The position numbers and the translations under genes were made by a program. The notes under the pieces are model-generated. The model was given only the letters and a program-made list of their open reading frames with translations. It did not search any database and was not told the DNA's origin. Positions 9,122 to 17,933 of a stretch of 59,347 bases of DNA are shown one piece after another. Where the stretch lies: contig JAGVXT010000028.1 in NCBI GenBank assembly GCA_018303655.1, positions 1 to 59,347 of the forward strand. The letters are read 5' to 3'. This stretch comes from Candidatus Woesearchaeota archaeon. GTDB taxonomy: Archaea > Nanobdellota > Nanobdellia > Woesearchaeales > GW2011-AR4. Each line of letters opens with the position of its first letter. The first letter of the stretch is position 1.

Positions 9122-10357
9122 ATGACGCTTCACATAGAATCAGCATTATTTACAATCATGATAGTGCTTTCAGCCTTTTTTGCAATGTCTGAAACAGCGC
9201 TTTTATCCATAAGCAGGTACAAAGTCAGGCACTGGGTTGAAAAAAAGAAGTTTGGCTCAAGCTATGTAAAGAGATTAAAAGACAGCCCGGAGATTCTTTT
9301 GTCAACAATTCTTATAGGCAACAACGTGGTCAATACTGCAGCAGCGGTAATTGCAACATCAATCGCATTGCAGGTATTCCAGCACAATGCTATTGGAATC
9401 GCAACAGGAGTTGCAACATTTTTAATACTGATAGTTGGGGACATAACTCCAAAATCAATCGGCGCAAACAACAACGAAATTTTAGCTCCAATTGTGGCTC
9501 CTGTTATTTGGAACCTGAGTATTGCTATCTACCCATTGACTAAAGCGCTTGAGTATTTCCTTAAGGCTATAAACAAGCTGGTAGGCACCAAAAAAATCCC
9601 AATCATTACAGAGGAAGAGCTTAAAACAATAGTGAAAGCAAGCGAGGAGGAAGGCTCTATAAAGGAAATAGAAAAAAAGATGATACAGCGCATTTTCGAT
9701 TTTGACAACACTCCTGTGAGCGATGTCATGACAAGGAAGAAAAGCATTGTTTATGTAAGCTCGGACATGCAGATCAAGGATGTTTTGCAGCTGCCAACAG
9801 CCAAGATGTACTCAAGGTTTCCTGTTTATGAGAAAAATAAGGAAAATATTATCGGAACTCTTTACCTAAAAGATACTTTAAAGTTTGTAAAGGAAGGCAA
9901 ATTTGACGTGCCAATCAAGGATATCATGAAAAAGCCGTTTTTCGTGTTTGAGAACAAAAAAATGGACACAATGCTTCGCCTGTTCCAGAACAGGAAGCAG
10001 CACATGGCAATAGTTATTGACGAGAAAGCCCATGTTGTTGGGCTTGTTACTATAGAAAATATCCTTGAGGAGATTGTCGGCGAAATAATTGATGAAAGCG
10101 ACAAGCTGAACCCGAGCATAACGGAGTTTTCCAAAAACGAGTGGATTGTAAAGGGCTCTTCTGAAATAGAGGAGGTAAATGCAAAGACAGGCATTTCAAT
10201 AAAGAAAGCGGACTACATAGACTTGGATGGATTCATACTTGCAACGCTTGGCAAGGCTCCAAAGGTTGGCGATGTCATAGAGCACCAGGGCTACAGAATA
10301 ATAATGGAAGATGTGCAGGGCAAGAAAGTTATACAGGCTAAGATTGTGAAAGGATGA
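9122..10357 (+). CDS. CNNM/HlyC-CorC family membrane protein with CBS domains
   Basis: 411 residues. The N-terminal CNNM domain has about four membrane segments (roughly 1-24, 58-80, 88-112, 118-145) and the family string FFAMSETALLSISRYK. A pair of CBS domains follows (about 205-325, including VSDVMTRKKSIVYV and AIVIDEKAHVVGLVTIENILEEIVGEI), then a C-terminal CorC/HlyC domain (about 335-411). Family members are linked to Mg2+ or Co2+ efflux or its control by nucleotide binding; the exact ion is not readable here. ATG 9122 directly follows argS and begins just before the first membrane helix. Confidence 0.88.
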   Translation: MTLHIESALFTIMIVLSAFFAMSETALLSISRYKVRHWVEKKKFGSSYVKRLKDSPEILLSTILIGNNVVNTAAAVIATSIALQVFQHNAIGIATGVATFLILIVGDITPKSIGANNNEILAPIVAPVIWNLSIAIYPLTKALEYFLKAINKLVGTKKIPIITEEELKTIVKASEEEGSIKEIEKKMIQRIFDFDNTPVSDVMTRKKSIVYVSSDMQIKDVLQLPTAKMYSRFPVYEKNKENIIGTLYLKDTLKFVKEGKFDVPIKDIMKKPFFVFENKKMDTMLRLFQNRKQHMAIVIDEKAHVVGLVTIENILEEIVGEIIDESDKLNPSITEFSKNEWIVKGSSEIEEVNAKTGISIKKADYIDLDGFILATLGKAPKVGDVIEHQGYRIIMEDVQGKKVIQAKIVKG

Positions 10358-10360
10358 TTC

Positions 10361-10379
10361 CGCAACCTTTAAATATTCC
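10361..10379 (+). promoter_or_regulatory. alba promoter (TATA)
   Basis: CGCAACCTTTAAATATTCC lies just past the end of the CNNM gene, giving alba its own transcript with a leader of roughly 10 nt that contains GGGGG at 10401-10405. Confidence 0.6.
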
Positions 10380-10409
10380 AATATTTGAACTCTTGTTTCA
10401 GGGGGTTAA

Positions 10410-10736
10410 GTGATTTCATTGTCAACTACAACAGAGTTTGATGACAGCAGCAAAATGCCTGACAACAGCATTTTCATAGGTGGAAAGCCATTTATGAACT
10501 ACGTGACAGGAGTTGTGATGCAGTTCACAACCAAGAACGCGGATGATGTAATAATAAAGGCAAGGGGCAAGTTCATATCAAGGGCTGTTGATGTCGCAGA
10601 GGTAGCGGCAAAAAGATTTCTGGACAATACAGTTTCTATTAAAGATATAAGGGTTGATTCAGAAGGCTTCAGGAGCAATGAAGGAAGAGATGTGAGAGTT
10701 TCAACAATTGAGATAACATTGAGCAAGAACAGGTAA
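10410..10736 (+). CDS. albA: DNA/RNA-binding protein Alba
   Basis: Abundant archaeal chromatin protein that dimerises on DNA and RNA. The core SIFIGGKPFMNYVTGVVMQF, then KARGKFISRAVDVAEVAAKRF, is the Alba nucleic-acid face, and GRDVRVSTIEITLSK the C-terminal strand. GTG 10410 is preceded five bases away by GGGGG, supporting that start; it adds about 15 residues before the conserved core. The other possible start is ATG 10455, at Met16. A tRNA gene follows. Confidence 0.94.
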   Translation: MISLSTTTEFDDSSKMPDNSIFIGGKPFMNYVTGVVMQFTTKNADDVIIKARGKFISRAVDVAEVAAKRFLDNTVSIKDIRVDSEGFRSNEGRDVRVSTIEITLSKNR

Positions 10737-10799
10737 GATATTTTTTTCTTATTTTGCTACACAATATTTATAAATCAAGAATAAATTTTAACCCCTTAT

Positions 10800-10985
10800 C
10801 CCCGCGTAGCTCAACCTGGAAGCTGCCAATTTTAAAAAAATGGCTCGCTGGGTAATGGAGCGCTCGGCTGTTGAACTCCAAAGAGTTTAGCCAAAGACGC
10901 GCTCTAAGACCTTAAGCTATATGCAAGGAATGAAATAGAGTCAGCCGTGCCCGGGAGGTCGCTGGTTCAAATCCGGCCGCGGGGA
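10800..10985 (+). tRNA. tRNA-Asn(GTT) with two apparent introns
   Basis: Acceptor arms CCCCGCG (10800-10806) and CGCGGGG (10978-10984) pair perfectly; the discriminator is A10985 and CCA is not encoded. The T arm is GCTGG-TTCAAAT-CCGGC (10961-10977). D stem GCTC (10809-10812) pairs with GAGC (10858-10861), but the D loop holds about 36 extra bases with an AGC-GCCA/TGGC-GCT hairpin (intron about 10820-10855). Anticodon stem CTCGG (10863-10867) pairs with CCGGG (10951-10955), with GTT at 10870-10872 and about 76 extra bases after position 37 (10874-10949). Near that intron's ends CGGCTG (10865-10870) pairs with CAGCCG (10942-10947) and ACTC with GAGT, a non-canonical BHB. The exact borders are uncertain. 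A TATA box lies near 10763-10776 and T-runs follow. Confidence 0.85.
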
Positions 10986-10989
10986 TTTT

Positions 10990-12249
10990 TTAAATAAACT
11001 CGTCCAACCCATATTGCTTTATTTTTGGCAGTGTTTTTTCTTCTTTTATCTCTTTCTCATCAAAAATCGGTATTCCATACACTCCATCATATCCCGGCTT
11101 AAAAGGAATTTTCTGGTTTCTATTTTTTATTATATTTTCAGCAATCTTTTCTGATGTTGTTTTTTTCAATTTATTTTCCTCTGCTTCCAAAACAACATTA
11201 AACTCATTTCCAAATTCTTTTATCAGCTTGTGATATTCTTCCCATGTCTTTCTTGATTCAACCCTTTCTCCAATAGTGCCTGCAATCACTTCTGACAAAG
11301 GTATCAAATTCCTGAATGGAACTGCATTTTCAGGAACAAATCCTTCTTTCCTGTCTGCAAGCTGCTCAACCCTTTGGGCAACTCCAACTGTCAACGGCTT
11401 TCTGCATTTCGGGCATATGTTTTTTATCTTCAATGACTCTTTTGGAGAAAGGCAAACATCGCAATTTCTGTGCCCCGTGTAATGGTATTTGCCCTCATGG
11501 GGCCACATTTCAATTGTTTCAGCAAAGCCTTTTTTATTTCTTATTGCCTGCAATAAATCATCATAGCTCCATTCAGTGTCAAAAATATTTGCCTCTCTTC
11601 CAAGGCGCCATGGCCAAAATGAATGCGCATCAGAGCTGCTGAGCAAGGTATATTTGTCAAGCTTTGAAAGCCGCCAGTTCATTGCTGGGTCTGAGCTTAA
11701 TCCTGTTTCAATTGCATGAATTTTATGAGCATACTCCTTAAAGCACTCTTCAACAGAATCAAACCCCGTCATGCTGCCAAATATCCCATACCAGGGTGTC
11801 CAAGCATGAGCCGGAATTATCTCAATGTCATCATCAATTTCCTTCATCATCTCGACTAATTCAACGCATGAAAACCCGAACATTGGCCTTCCATCATAGT
11901 CCAAGCGACCTTTTTTCAGCAAAGCGGCATTTATTTGCTCTACAATTTCAAAGTTTCTTGCAAGCAGTAAGTTATGCACTCTTCTTCCTTTTCCATCCTG
12001 GGTGTAAATATTTGAAATTTCCCCTTGTAAAACAAAGTGAAAGCCTGAACTGCTTGTCAAAATTCCGGAGCCGTCTTCTTTTAATTCACTTTTGAGTTCA
12101 GCAAGCCATTTTGGATGTGTAAAATCTCCTGTGCCAAGAAGATTAATACCTTTCAATTTGGAATATTTCTCAAGATTTGCAAGATTTATGCTCGGACTTG
12201 TCGCCCTTGAAAATCTTGAATGAATCTGCAGGTCTGCGATTAGTTTCAT
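10990..12249 (-). CDS. endonuclease Q (PHP-family DNA repair nuclease)
   Basis: 419 residues matching the archaeal EndoQ family (PHP phosphoesterase plus zinc finger), which nicks DNA 5' of uracil, hypoxanthine and abasic sites. The N-terminal PHP motif is ADLQIHSRFSR (5-14), with further metal ligands in LGTGDFTHPKW, PAHAWTPW and SSSDAHSFWPWRLG. A Cys4 zinc finger uses Cys263, 266, 279 and 282. A TATA box (TCTTTATATAATCC on this strand, about 12263-12276) predicts a leaderless start at 12249. The gene is convergent with the tRNA-Asn. Confidence 0.88.
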   Translation of the reverse strand: MKLIADLQIHSRFSRATSPSINLANLEKYSKLKGINLLGTGDFTHPKWLAELKSELKEDGSGILTSSSGFHFVLQGEISNIYTQDGKGRRVHNLLLARNFEIVEQINAALLKKGRLDYDGRPMFGFSCVELVEMMKEIDDDIEIIPAHAWTPWYGIFGSMTGFDSVEECFKEYAHKIHAIETGLSSDPAMNWRLSKLDKYTLLSSSDAHSFWPWRLGREANIFDTEWSYDDLLQAIRNKKGFAETIEMWPHEGKYHYTGHRNCDVCLSPKESLKIKNICPKCRKPLTVGVAQRVEQLADRKEGFVPENAVPFRNLIPLSEVIAGTIGERVESRKTWEEYHKLIKEFGNEFNVVLEAEENKLKKTTSEKIAENIIKNRNQKIPFKPGYDGVYGIPIFDEKEIKEEKTLPKIKQYGLDEFI

Positions 12250-12293
12250 AAATGGATGGAAAAAACTGGATTATATAAAGATTTCATATGGTA

Positions 12294-12962
12294 TTATTTT
12301 CTTTTTTCCAAAATATAAACCTCAGCAGTTTGCCCAGAATTTCCTTTTGTTGTAATTACTTTGTAAGGAACATCCAGTGATTGTAAAAATCTTACAAATT
12401 CTGTTTTACTATACCAATTATTCCAGTAACCATCTTTATCCCAAATTTTCCAGCCCAAGCCTAAAGGCAATAGTCTATGAAAAAAATCTATGATTACAAC
12501 CTTACTTGAGACTCTTAACGCTTCTTTTACTGCAGTCTTATAATCTCCTAGATGCTCTAAAATATGCCTTAACACTACAGCATCAAAGCTATCATCAGAA
12601 AAAGGAAGTGCTTCAACTTCACCCCTGACAAATTTTGCCTCTTGGTGCCATTTTCTTGCCTTACTTAGCATGTAACTGCTTTTATCTAACCCAACGTAGT
12701 CTACTTTTATTTCCCCTATCCTGTAACTTACTAATTCGGTTGCAACGCCACAACCAGCATCTAATAAGGTATGTGGATTTTCTCTGTGCAATACCTCTCT
12801 TATAACTTGCCTTTCCCTATTATTTGGGTTTGATAATCGGTTAACTAAGCTAGCTAGATTATCACTGTCAGCAATATCCCAGTAGAAACCTACTCCATTC
12901 TTTGCAGCAGATCTTTGCAATGATTTGGTTACTAAGTATGCATCCTTAAGGAGTCTTCTCAT
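12294..12962 (-). CDS. class I SAM-dependent methyltransferase
   Basis: 222 residues with a Rossmann methyltransferase core of the UbiE/COQ5-like group. Motif I is LLDAGCGVATELVSY, the acidic loop after strand 2 is YVGLDKSSYMLSKA, then VRGEVEALPFSDDSFDAVVLRHILEHL. The substrate cannot be told. It lies upstream of the endonuclease Q gene on the same strand, 44 bp away. Its own TATA-like TTTTTAAATTAG (near 12980-12992) suggests a leaderless start, divergent from the gene at 13040. Confidence 0.85.
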   Translation of the reverse strand: MRRLLKDAYLVTKSLQRSAAKNGVGFYWDIADSDNLASLVNRLSNPNNRERQVIREVLHRENPHTLLDAGCGVATELVSYRIGEIKVDYVGLDKSSYMLSKARKWHQEAKFVRGEVEALPFSDDSFDAVVLRHILEHLGDYKTAVKEALRVSSKVVIIDFFHRLLPLGLGWKIWDKDGYWNNWYSKTEFVRFLQSLDVPYKVITTKGNSGQTAEVYILEKRK

Positions 12963-13001
12963 TAATGTAAATAACTTAGTCTAATTTAAAAATCTTTTTC
13001 A

Positions 13002-13020
13002 CAAAAACATTTAAATAACC
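13002..13020 (+). promoter_or_regulatory. promoter of the 13040 gene
   Basis: CAAAAACATTTAAATAACC, a BRE/TATA match about 25-30 nt before ATG 13040. It forms a divergent promoter region with the methyltransferase gene. Confidence 0.6.
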
Positions 13021-13039
13021 CAGTCAAAATAAATATATC

Positions 13040-13705
13040 ATGGCGAACAATGACATTCTTTTTGAATTCAGCGCATCGGAGATTAACCACTTCAAAAAAG
13101 ACTTCACTCAAATGATTATGGTGGGGGCGGAAATTGACAGGTACTACGGCGAGGCGCAGCATGACCTTGACACTTTTATCCCAAAATTTGAAAAGCTGGC
13201 TGAAAAATTCAACAAAAAGTACGGAGGAATAAAGATAAAGACAAAAAAAACAATAGACAGCTTTAAGGTAAGGGTTTTTGTCAGGGAGAAAAGCATCAAG
13301 GATTTTTTTGCCAGTTCCGCTTCAAGAATTCCGGGATTAAAGGCAGTTGGAAGGACAAACTTCAACCAGATTGAAATAAGCGATGCGGAAAATTTTGCAA
13401 GGTTTCTTGATTCTTTGCTGGACAAGATTCATATTTCATACTTGGACACTGAAAGCGGCACGAGCACAATTGCCGCTGTTTATGACAGGAATGAAAAAAT
13501 GGTTGAATTGGTTTATAATCCAGCTGAAATGATGAATGAAAACTCCGCAGGCTTCAGGATCTGCGCATTTTACGCGCTGAAAAACGGCTTTGACAGAAAA
13601 ATCGAGATTTACGGCACTGCATCAGCATTTGGATTCAGCAACATTCTTGATGAGATAGAGAAAAGGGAGTGGTACGACAAGTTCAACCCAAGGTTTTTGG
13701 AGTGA
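13040..13705 (+). CDS. unknown archaeal protein, 221 residues
   Basis: Not recognised. A soluble alpha/beta composition: a helical N-terminus (about 10-65, Lys-rich), a basic middle (KIKTKKTIDSFKVRVFVREK) and a C-terminal half with IEIYGTASAFGFSNILDEIEKREWYDKF. No signal peptide or membrane segment. The ATG fits leaderless initiation from the TATA box at 13002-13020. The next gene overlaps it by 4 bp (GTGA), so the two are translationally coupled. Confidence 0.8.
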   Translation: MANNDILFEFSASEINHFKKDFTQMIMVGAEIDRYYGEAQHDLDTFIPKFEKLAEKFNKKYGGIKIKTKKTIDSFKVRVFVREKSIKDFFASSASRIPGLKAVGRTNFNQIEISDAENFARFLDSLLDKIHISYLDTESGTSTIAAVYDRNEKMVELVYNPAEMMNENSAGFRICAFYALKNGFDRKIEIYGTASAFGFSNILDEIEKREWYDKFNPRFLE

Positions 13706-14145
13706 GAATAATTAGCGAAGCCCAAATTTATGCAAGGCATGGGGCAGATAAAAATTTAGCTTCTGCAGCAGCGGGCATTTATTCTGTGGCTACTTACGCT
13801 CCCAGGTACAGGACGCTTGAAGAGCGCATTAGACTTGCAAGAAGTGCTGTAGAGTTGCAGATGGCAAGCCTGGACTTATTGTTAAGAGGCAGAATTGAGG
13901 AAGCAAAAAATTATTTGGAACTGGCGTTACAAGCAGAAAATCCTGCAAGAAGGGTAATTGTTTATTCGGATGATAAAAAATCAAAGTTTGAAGAATACTC
14001 TGCAATAGGGCTGGTGAAGATTTTATTGGAGCATTTTGACAGGCTGCCAGAAATACTTAAATCTGCATTGCACGATATTGATTTGCTAAGAGGCAGATTA
14101 GGTTTTGTTCCATTAAAAGGCTATGTAGAGGGCATTGTGCAGTAG
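13702..14145 (+). CDS. unknown helical protein, 147 residues
   Basis: Not recognised. GTG 13702 overlaps the upstream stop as GTGA, the usual coupled arrangement; the frame is open further upstream but would overlap more. The product is largely helical (LEERIRLARSAVELQMASLD, RIEEAKNYLELALQAENPAR), perhaps a helical-repeat fold. Convergent with SRP54, 6 bp apart. Confidence 0.65.
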   Translation: MRIISEAQIYARHGADKNLASAAAGIYSVATYAPRYRTLEERIRLARSAVELQMASLDLLLRGRIEEAKNYLELALQAENPARRVIVYSDDKKSKFEEYSAIGLVKILLEHFDRLPEILKSALHDIDLLRGRLGFVPLKGYVEGIVQ

Positions 14146-14151
14146 ATTAGT

Positions 14152-15501
14152 TCAGCCGCCCATCGGCAGCTTTCCGCCGAATTTCTTCATCATCTTTGAC
14201 ATGTCTCCTTTGCTTCCTTTGAACATCTTGACCATCTTCTTGGACTGCCTGTACTGCTTTACCAATTCCCTTATTTCATTTGTTGGAATTCCGGAGCCTC
14301 TTGATATTCTTTCAACCCTTGAGCTGTCTATCAGCTCCGGGTCTTCAAGCTCTGCCTTGGTCATGGAATTCATTGCAATTTTCCAATGCTTTAACTTGCC
14401 TTCCTGAACTTGCAGCATTTCCTTAGGCAATTTTAAAGAAGAAAACCCGGGAATCATCTCAACAATTTGGCTTAAAGGACCCATCTTTGACATCGCTTCC
14501 ATCTGCTCGTACAAGTCAATTAAATTAAACTCTCCTTTCAGAAATCTTTTTCCCAAATCTTCAGCATCCTCTATGTTTATAACCTCTTTTGCTTTCTCAA
14601 GCAATGCTTCCAAGTCTCCCATGCCTAAAATCCTGCCTACAAATCCGGCTGGATTGAACTGCTCCAAGTCATCAATTTTCTCTCCAACTCCAATGAACTT
14701 TATAGGAGCGCCAGAAACAGAGCAAGCTGTCAATGCCCCTCCGCCTTTTGCAGTGCCGTCCATCTTGGAAACAATAACTCCTGTTATGCCGCAGCTTTTG
14801 TGGAACTGCTCCGCTTGTTTTTGAGCAGCCTGCCCGATGTCAGCTGAGATTACGAGCAGGTTTTCATCTGGCTTTATCGTCTTGTTTACCTCTTCAATCT
14901 CGTTGATTAAATCATGGGAAAGCGCATCCCTTCCGGCAGTGTCTATTATTAAAATGTCGAAATTTTGATACTTATTTTTGAAATTATTCCATATTTTTAT
15001 CGGGTCTTTTGTTTTCTTATCTGAAAACACAGTAATATTTGCGTGCTTTCCAACCTGCTCAATCTGCTCCATTGCAGCAGGCCTGTGGATATCAAGTCCA
15101 ATTAATGCAACCTTAAAGCCCCTTTTTGTGTAGAATTTTGCAAGCTTTCCTGCGGTTGTTGTCTTGCCTGAGCCGAACAATCCAACAAGCATTATCTTGA
15201 ACGGCTTTTGCTTTATTTCTATCTTATGCTGCTCTTTGCCAAGAAAATTTACCAGCTCTTCATAAACAATGTGGATTATCTGCTCTTTTTTTGTAAGCCC
15301 TTTTGCAGCTTCCTCGCTTAAAGCCCTTTGCTTTATTTTCTCGGTTAAGTCAAATACCAATTTTACGTTAACATCAGACTGCAGCAAAGCCCTCTGGATG
15401 TCCTTAATTAATTCATTAATCAGCTTTTCATCCACAAAAAGGGATTTTGCAATCTTTTGCAAAGTGTTTTTTAATGACTCGGATAGTTTTTCAAGAACCA
15501 T
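14152..15501 (-). CDS. srp54: signal recognition particle GTPase SRP54
   Basis: Binds signal peptides and 7S RNA and delivers ribosomes to FtsY (43338-44612). From ATG 15501 it has 449 residues: helical N domain (1-90), G domain with P-loop GLFGSGKTTTAGKLAKFY, DTAGRD and TKMDG-type signals (VSKMDGTAKGGGAL), and a Met-rich M domain ending MFKGSKGDMSKMMKKFGG. ATG 15501 lies one base beyond the thrS stop; this start fits the usual SRP54 N-terminus (MVLEKLSESL). Confidence 0.96.
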   Translation of the reverse strand: MVLEKLSESLKNTLQKIAKSLFVDEKLINELIKDIQRALLQSDVNVKLVFDLTEKIKQRALSEEAAKGLTKKEQIIHIVYEELVNFLGKEQHKIEIKQKPFKIMLVGLFGSGKTTTAGKLAKFYTKRGFKVALIGLDIHRPAAMEQIEQVGKHANITVFSDKKTKDPIKIWNNFKNKYQNFDILIIDTAGRDALSHDLINEIEEVNKTIKPDENLLVISADIGQAAQKQAEQFHKSCGITGVIVSKMDGTAKGGGALTACSVSGAPIKFIGVGEKIDDLEQFNPAGFVGRILGMGDLEALLEKAKEVINIEDAEDLGKRFLKGEFNLIDLYEQMEAMSKMGPLSQIVEMIPGFSSLKLPKEMLQVQEGKLKHWKIAMNSMTKAELEDPELIDSSRVERISRGSGIPTNEIRELVKQYRQSKKMVKMFKGSKGDMSKMMKKFGGKLPMGG

Positions 15502-15502
15502 G

Positions 15503-17428
15503 TTATATCTCCACCTTAACCTTCTTCTCTCCAATATTCTTCAAAACCTTTTCCAGCAAATCGTCAACCTTGATGTCAAAATAGACATTATTGTCGGGTG
15601 TTCTCACAGCAACAGCCTTGTTTTTTTCCTCTTTTTCTCCCACAGTTAAAATCAATGGGATTTTCTGATGCTGCGCTTCTCTGACTTTGTAGCCGATGCT
15701 CTCTGCTCTTGAGTCAACCTCAATCCTTATATTATTTTTTTCAAATTCCTCTTTGATTTTTTTTGCATAATCCTCAAACCTGTCAGCAACTGTCAAGATT
15801 CTCACTTGAACAGGAGCAAGCCATAACGGCAGTTTTGCAGCGTAATGCTCAACCAGAATTCCTATAAACCTTTCAATTGAGCCGAGCAATGCCCTATGAA
15901 TCATCACGACCTTGTGCTTTGAATTATCGGCACCAATATAGGTTGCATCAAACCTCTCCGGCAATTGAAAATCAAGCTGGATTGTTGCAAGCTGCCATCC
16001 TCTTCCAATTGCATCCTTAATGTGAAAATCAATTTTAGGCCCGTAAAAAGCGCCATCTCCTTCCTTGATCTCGTACTTGATTTTTTTTCTTTCAAGGGCT
16101 TTCTTCAATGCATCCTCTGCCCTGTTCCAGTCATCAGTTTCTCCAATATATTTTTCAGGCCTTGTGCTCAATTCAACTTTGTACTCAAAATCAAAAACCT
16201 CATTGTAAATGTAATGCGTAAAATCCAAAACATTTAGGATTTCTTCCTCAATCTGCTCGTGCATAATGAAAATATGCGCATCATCCTGCGACATTTTTCT
16301 GACCCTAGTCAATCCGGTTAAAACTCCTGACAGCTCATTCCTGTGCAAGGGCGCAAAATCAGCAATCCTCAAAGGCAAGTCCTTGTAGCTTCTTGATTTT
16401 GACTTATAGATTAAAACGTGCGACGGACAGTTCATGGGCTTCAATGCAAATTCCTTGCCTTCTGACTCAAGTACAAACATGTTTTCCTTGAAATGCTCCC
16501 AATGGCCGGATGTAATCCACAGGGATTTCTCGTAAAGCAATGGAGTTACAACCTCCTGGTAGCCTCTTTTCTTGTATTCGTCCTTGATAAATTTTAACAA
16601 TAAGTTGTAAATGATTGCTCCCTTTGGATAAAAAAATGGAGCTCCCGGGCTTTCTTCAAAAAAATGAAACCATTCAAGCTCTTTTCCGAGCTTCCTGTGG
16701 TCTCTTTTCTCAGCTTCTTCGATGAGCTTCAGATGCGCATCAAGCATGTTTTTTTCAGGAAAGCTTATGCCATAAATCCTCTGAAGCTGGTCATTATTGG
16801 GATTGCCTCTCCAGTAAGCCCCTGCTGTTTTTGTAAGCTTAAAGGCTTTCATCATTCCGGTTCTTGGAATATGGGGGCCTTTGCACAAGTCAGTGAAATT
16901 GCCTTGTTTATAGGCGCTGATTGGCTGCTTTTCCTTGTGGAATTCCTCTATCAGCTCAGTCTTGTATTTATTGCCCTTGAACATTCTTTTTGCTTCAGCC
17001 TCGTCAAGCTCAATTCTCTCAACTCCATAGTTTTTGCCGGCAACCTCCTTCATCCTGTGCTCTATTTTTGCCAAATCCTCAGGAGTGAAATGGTGCTCAA
17101 TTCCAAAATCATAGTAAAAGCCTTCTTCAACAGCAGGTCCTATTGTGGGCTTTGCATCAGGAAACAGTTCAACAACTGCATGCGCAAGCAAATGTGCTGT
17201 GCTGTGCCTGAAAGCTTCCAAGCCCTCCTTGTCCTTAAAAGTTATAATCTGCAAAGCTGCGTCTTCATTTATCGGAACAAATAAATCTTTTAGATTGTTG
17301 TTTACCCTTGCAATCAAAGCATCTTCTCCGAGCTTTTTCCCTATATCAAATGCTATTTCTCCTGCTGTAATTCCTTTTTGATATTCCCTTACGCTTCCAT
17401 CCGGCAGTGTTATCTTGATTTTTGGCAT
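15503..17428 (-). CDS. thrS: threonyl-tRNA synthetase, bacterial type
   Basis: Charges tRNA-Thr and edits mischarged serine. The 641 residues carry the full bacterial/eukaryotic order: TGS domain (1-60), editing domain with HSTAHLLAH (75-83) and the CKGPH motif, class II catalytic core (EWFHFFEESPGAPFFYPKGA; GLTRVRKMSQDDAHIF), and a C-terminal anticodon-binding domain (APVQVRILTVADRF). Many archaea have a different, D-Tyr-deacylase-like editing domain, so this is the bacterial form. Upstream partner of SRP54 in one transcript. Confidence 0.96.
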   Translation of the reverse strand: MPKIKITLPDGSVREYQKGITAGEIAFDIGKKLGEDALIARVNNNLKDLFVPINEDAALQIITFKDKEGLEAFRHSTAHLLAHAVVELFPDAKPTIGPAVEEGFYYDFGIEHHFTPEDLAKIEHRMKEVAGKNYGVERIELDEAEAKRMFKGNKYKTELIEEFHKEKQPISAYKQGNFTDLCKGPHIPRTGMMKAFKLTKTAGAYWRGNPNNDQLQRIYGISFPEKNMLDAHLKLIEEAEKRDHRKLGKELEWFHFFEESPGAPFFYPKGAIIYNLLLKFIKDEYKKRGYQEVVTPLLYEKSLWITSGHWEHFKENMFVLESEGKEFALKPMNCPSHVLIYKSKSRSYKDLPLRIADFAPLHRNELSGVLTGLTRVRKMSQDDAHIFIMHEQIEEEILNVLDFTHYIYNEVFDFEYKVELSTRPEKYIGETDDWNRAEDALKKALERKKIKYEIKEGDGAFYGPKIDFHIKDAIGRGWQLATIQLDFQLPERFDATYIGADNSKHKVVMIHRALLGSIERFIGILVEHYAAKLPLWLAPVQVRILTVADRFEDYAKKIKEEFEKNNIRIEVDSRAESIGYKVREAQHQKIPLILTVGEKEEKNKAVAVRTPDNNVYFDIKVDDLLEKVLKNIGEKKVKVEI

Positions 17429-17646
17429 TTGTTATATTTGCTGTTGATTTTTGTTTAATTTATATATTTTATTGAACAAAAAAGAAAATTAATCTTGAAC
17501 AATGGGTAGCTTTTTAAGCTGTTGTTGTAGTTGTAGAAGTAGCTGTAAGGGCGTTAGAAGTTCTGTCTGATGAAAATACAATCAACTTATTCATAATAAA
17601 AACAAAATAAAGCCTGTATTTAAAACTTTCTACTTTAATCCAAAAA

Positions 17647-17667
17647 ACCGAAAGCTTTAAATATTAC
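17647..17667 (+). promoter_or_regulatory. promoter of the Bat/MoxR operon
   Basis: The 17429-17722 gap is the divergent promoter region of thrS and the operon. ACCGAAAGCTTTAAATATTA is a strong BRE/TATA and nearly repeats the S-layer promoter at 29456-29476. The predicted leader is about 30 nt. Only an unconvincing 26-residue Thr-rich frame (17514-17594, minus) is otherwise seen. Confidence 0.6.
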
Positions 17668-17722
17668 TTTTAATAATTCTAAAAATAAATGTATTTTTAT
17701 TAAAAATATTAAGATTAATAAC

Positions 17723-17926
17723 ATGGAAGCTAAGTTTATAGGAAAGGCGAGGCTGACAAAGCAGGGGCAGCTGACGCTTCCCAAAGAGGGAAGGCAGGAC
17801 TTAAAGATAGATTCAAAATCCGAAGTTTACTGGTACAGGCTGAACAATGCGCTGGTTCTGGTCAAGGACATTATAAATCCAAAAGAGCTGGCAGCTTTTG
17901 TATTCAATAAAAAAAGGGGGAAGTGA
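17723..17926 (+). CDS. AbrB/SpoVT-like small DNA-binding protein
   Basis: 67 residues with the swapped-hairpin AbrB fold signature KARLTKQGQLTLPKEGRQDLKI, as in MazE/VapB antitoxins and transition regulators. No toxin gene follows; instead a Bat-type membrane protein starts 7 bp after the stop. It may be an operon-specific regulator. That role is inferred from position only. Confidence 0.75.
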   Translation: MEAKFIGKARLTKQGQLTLPKEGRQDLKIDSKSEVYWYRLNNALVLVKDIINPKELAAFVFNKKRGK

Positions 17927-17933
17927 TGATAAA

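Noticed and set aside
10873-10950. A second, antisense tRNA inside the tRNA-Asn intron (AGCTTAAGG...AGAGCGCG on the minus strand looks like a D arm)
   Set aside because: No matching acceptor or T arm can be found; the likeness comes from the intron's own inverted repeats of GAGCG/CGCTC.
17514-17594. 26-residue Thr-rich frame on the minus strand in the thrS-Bat gap
   Set aside because: Low-complexity composition, no ribosome-binding site and no similarity; probably chance.
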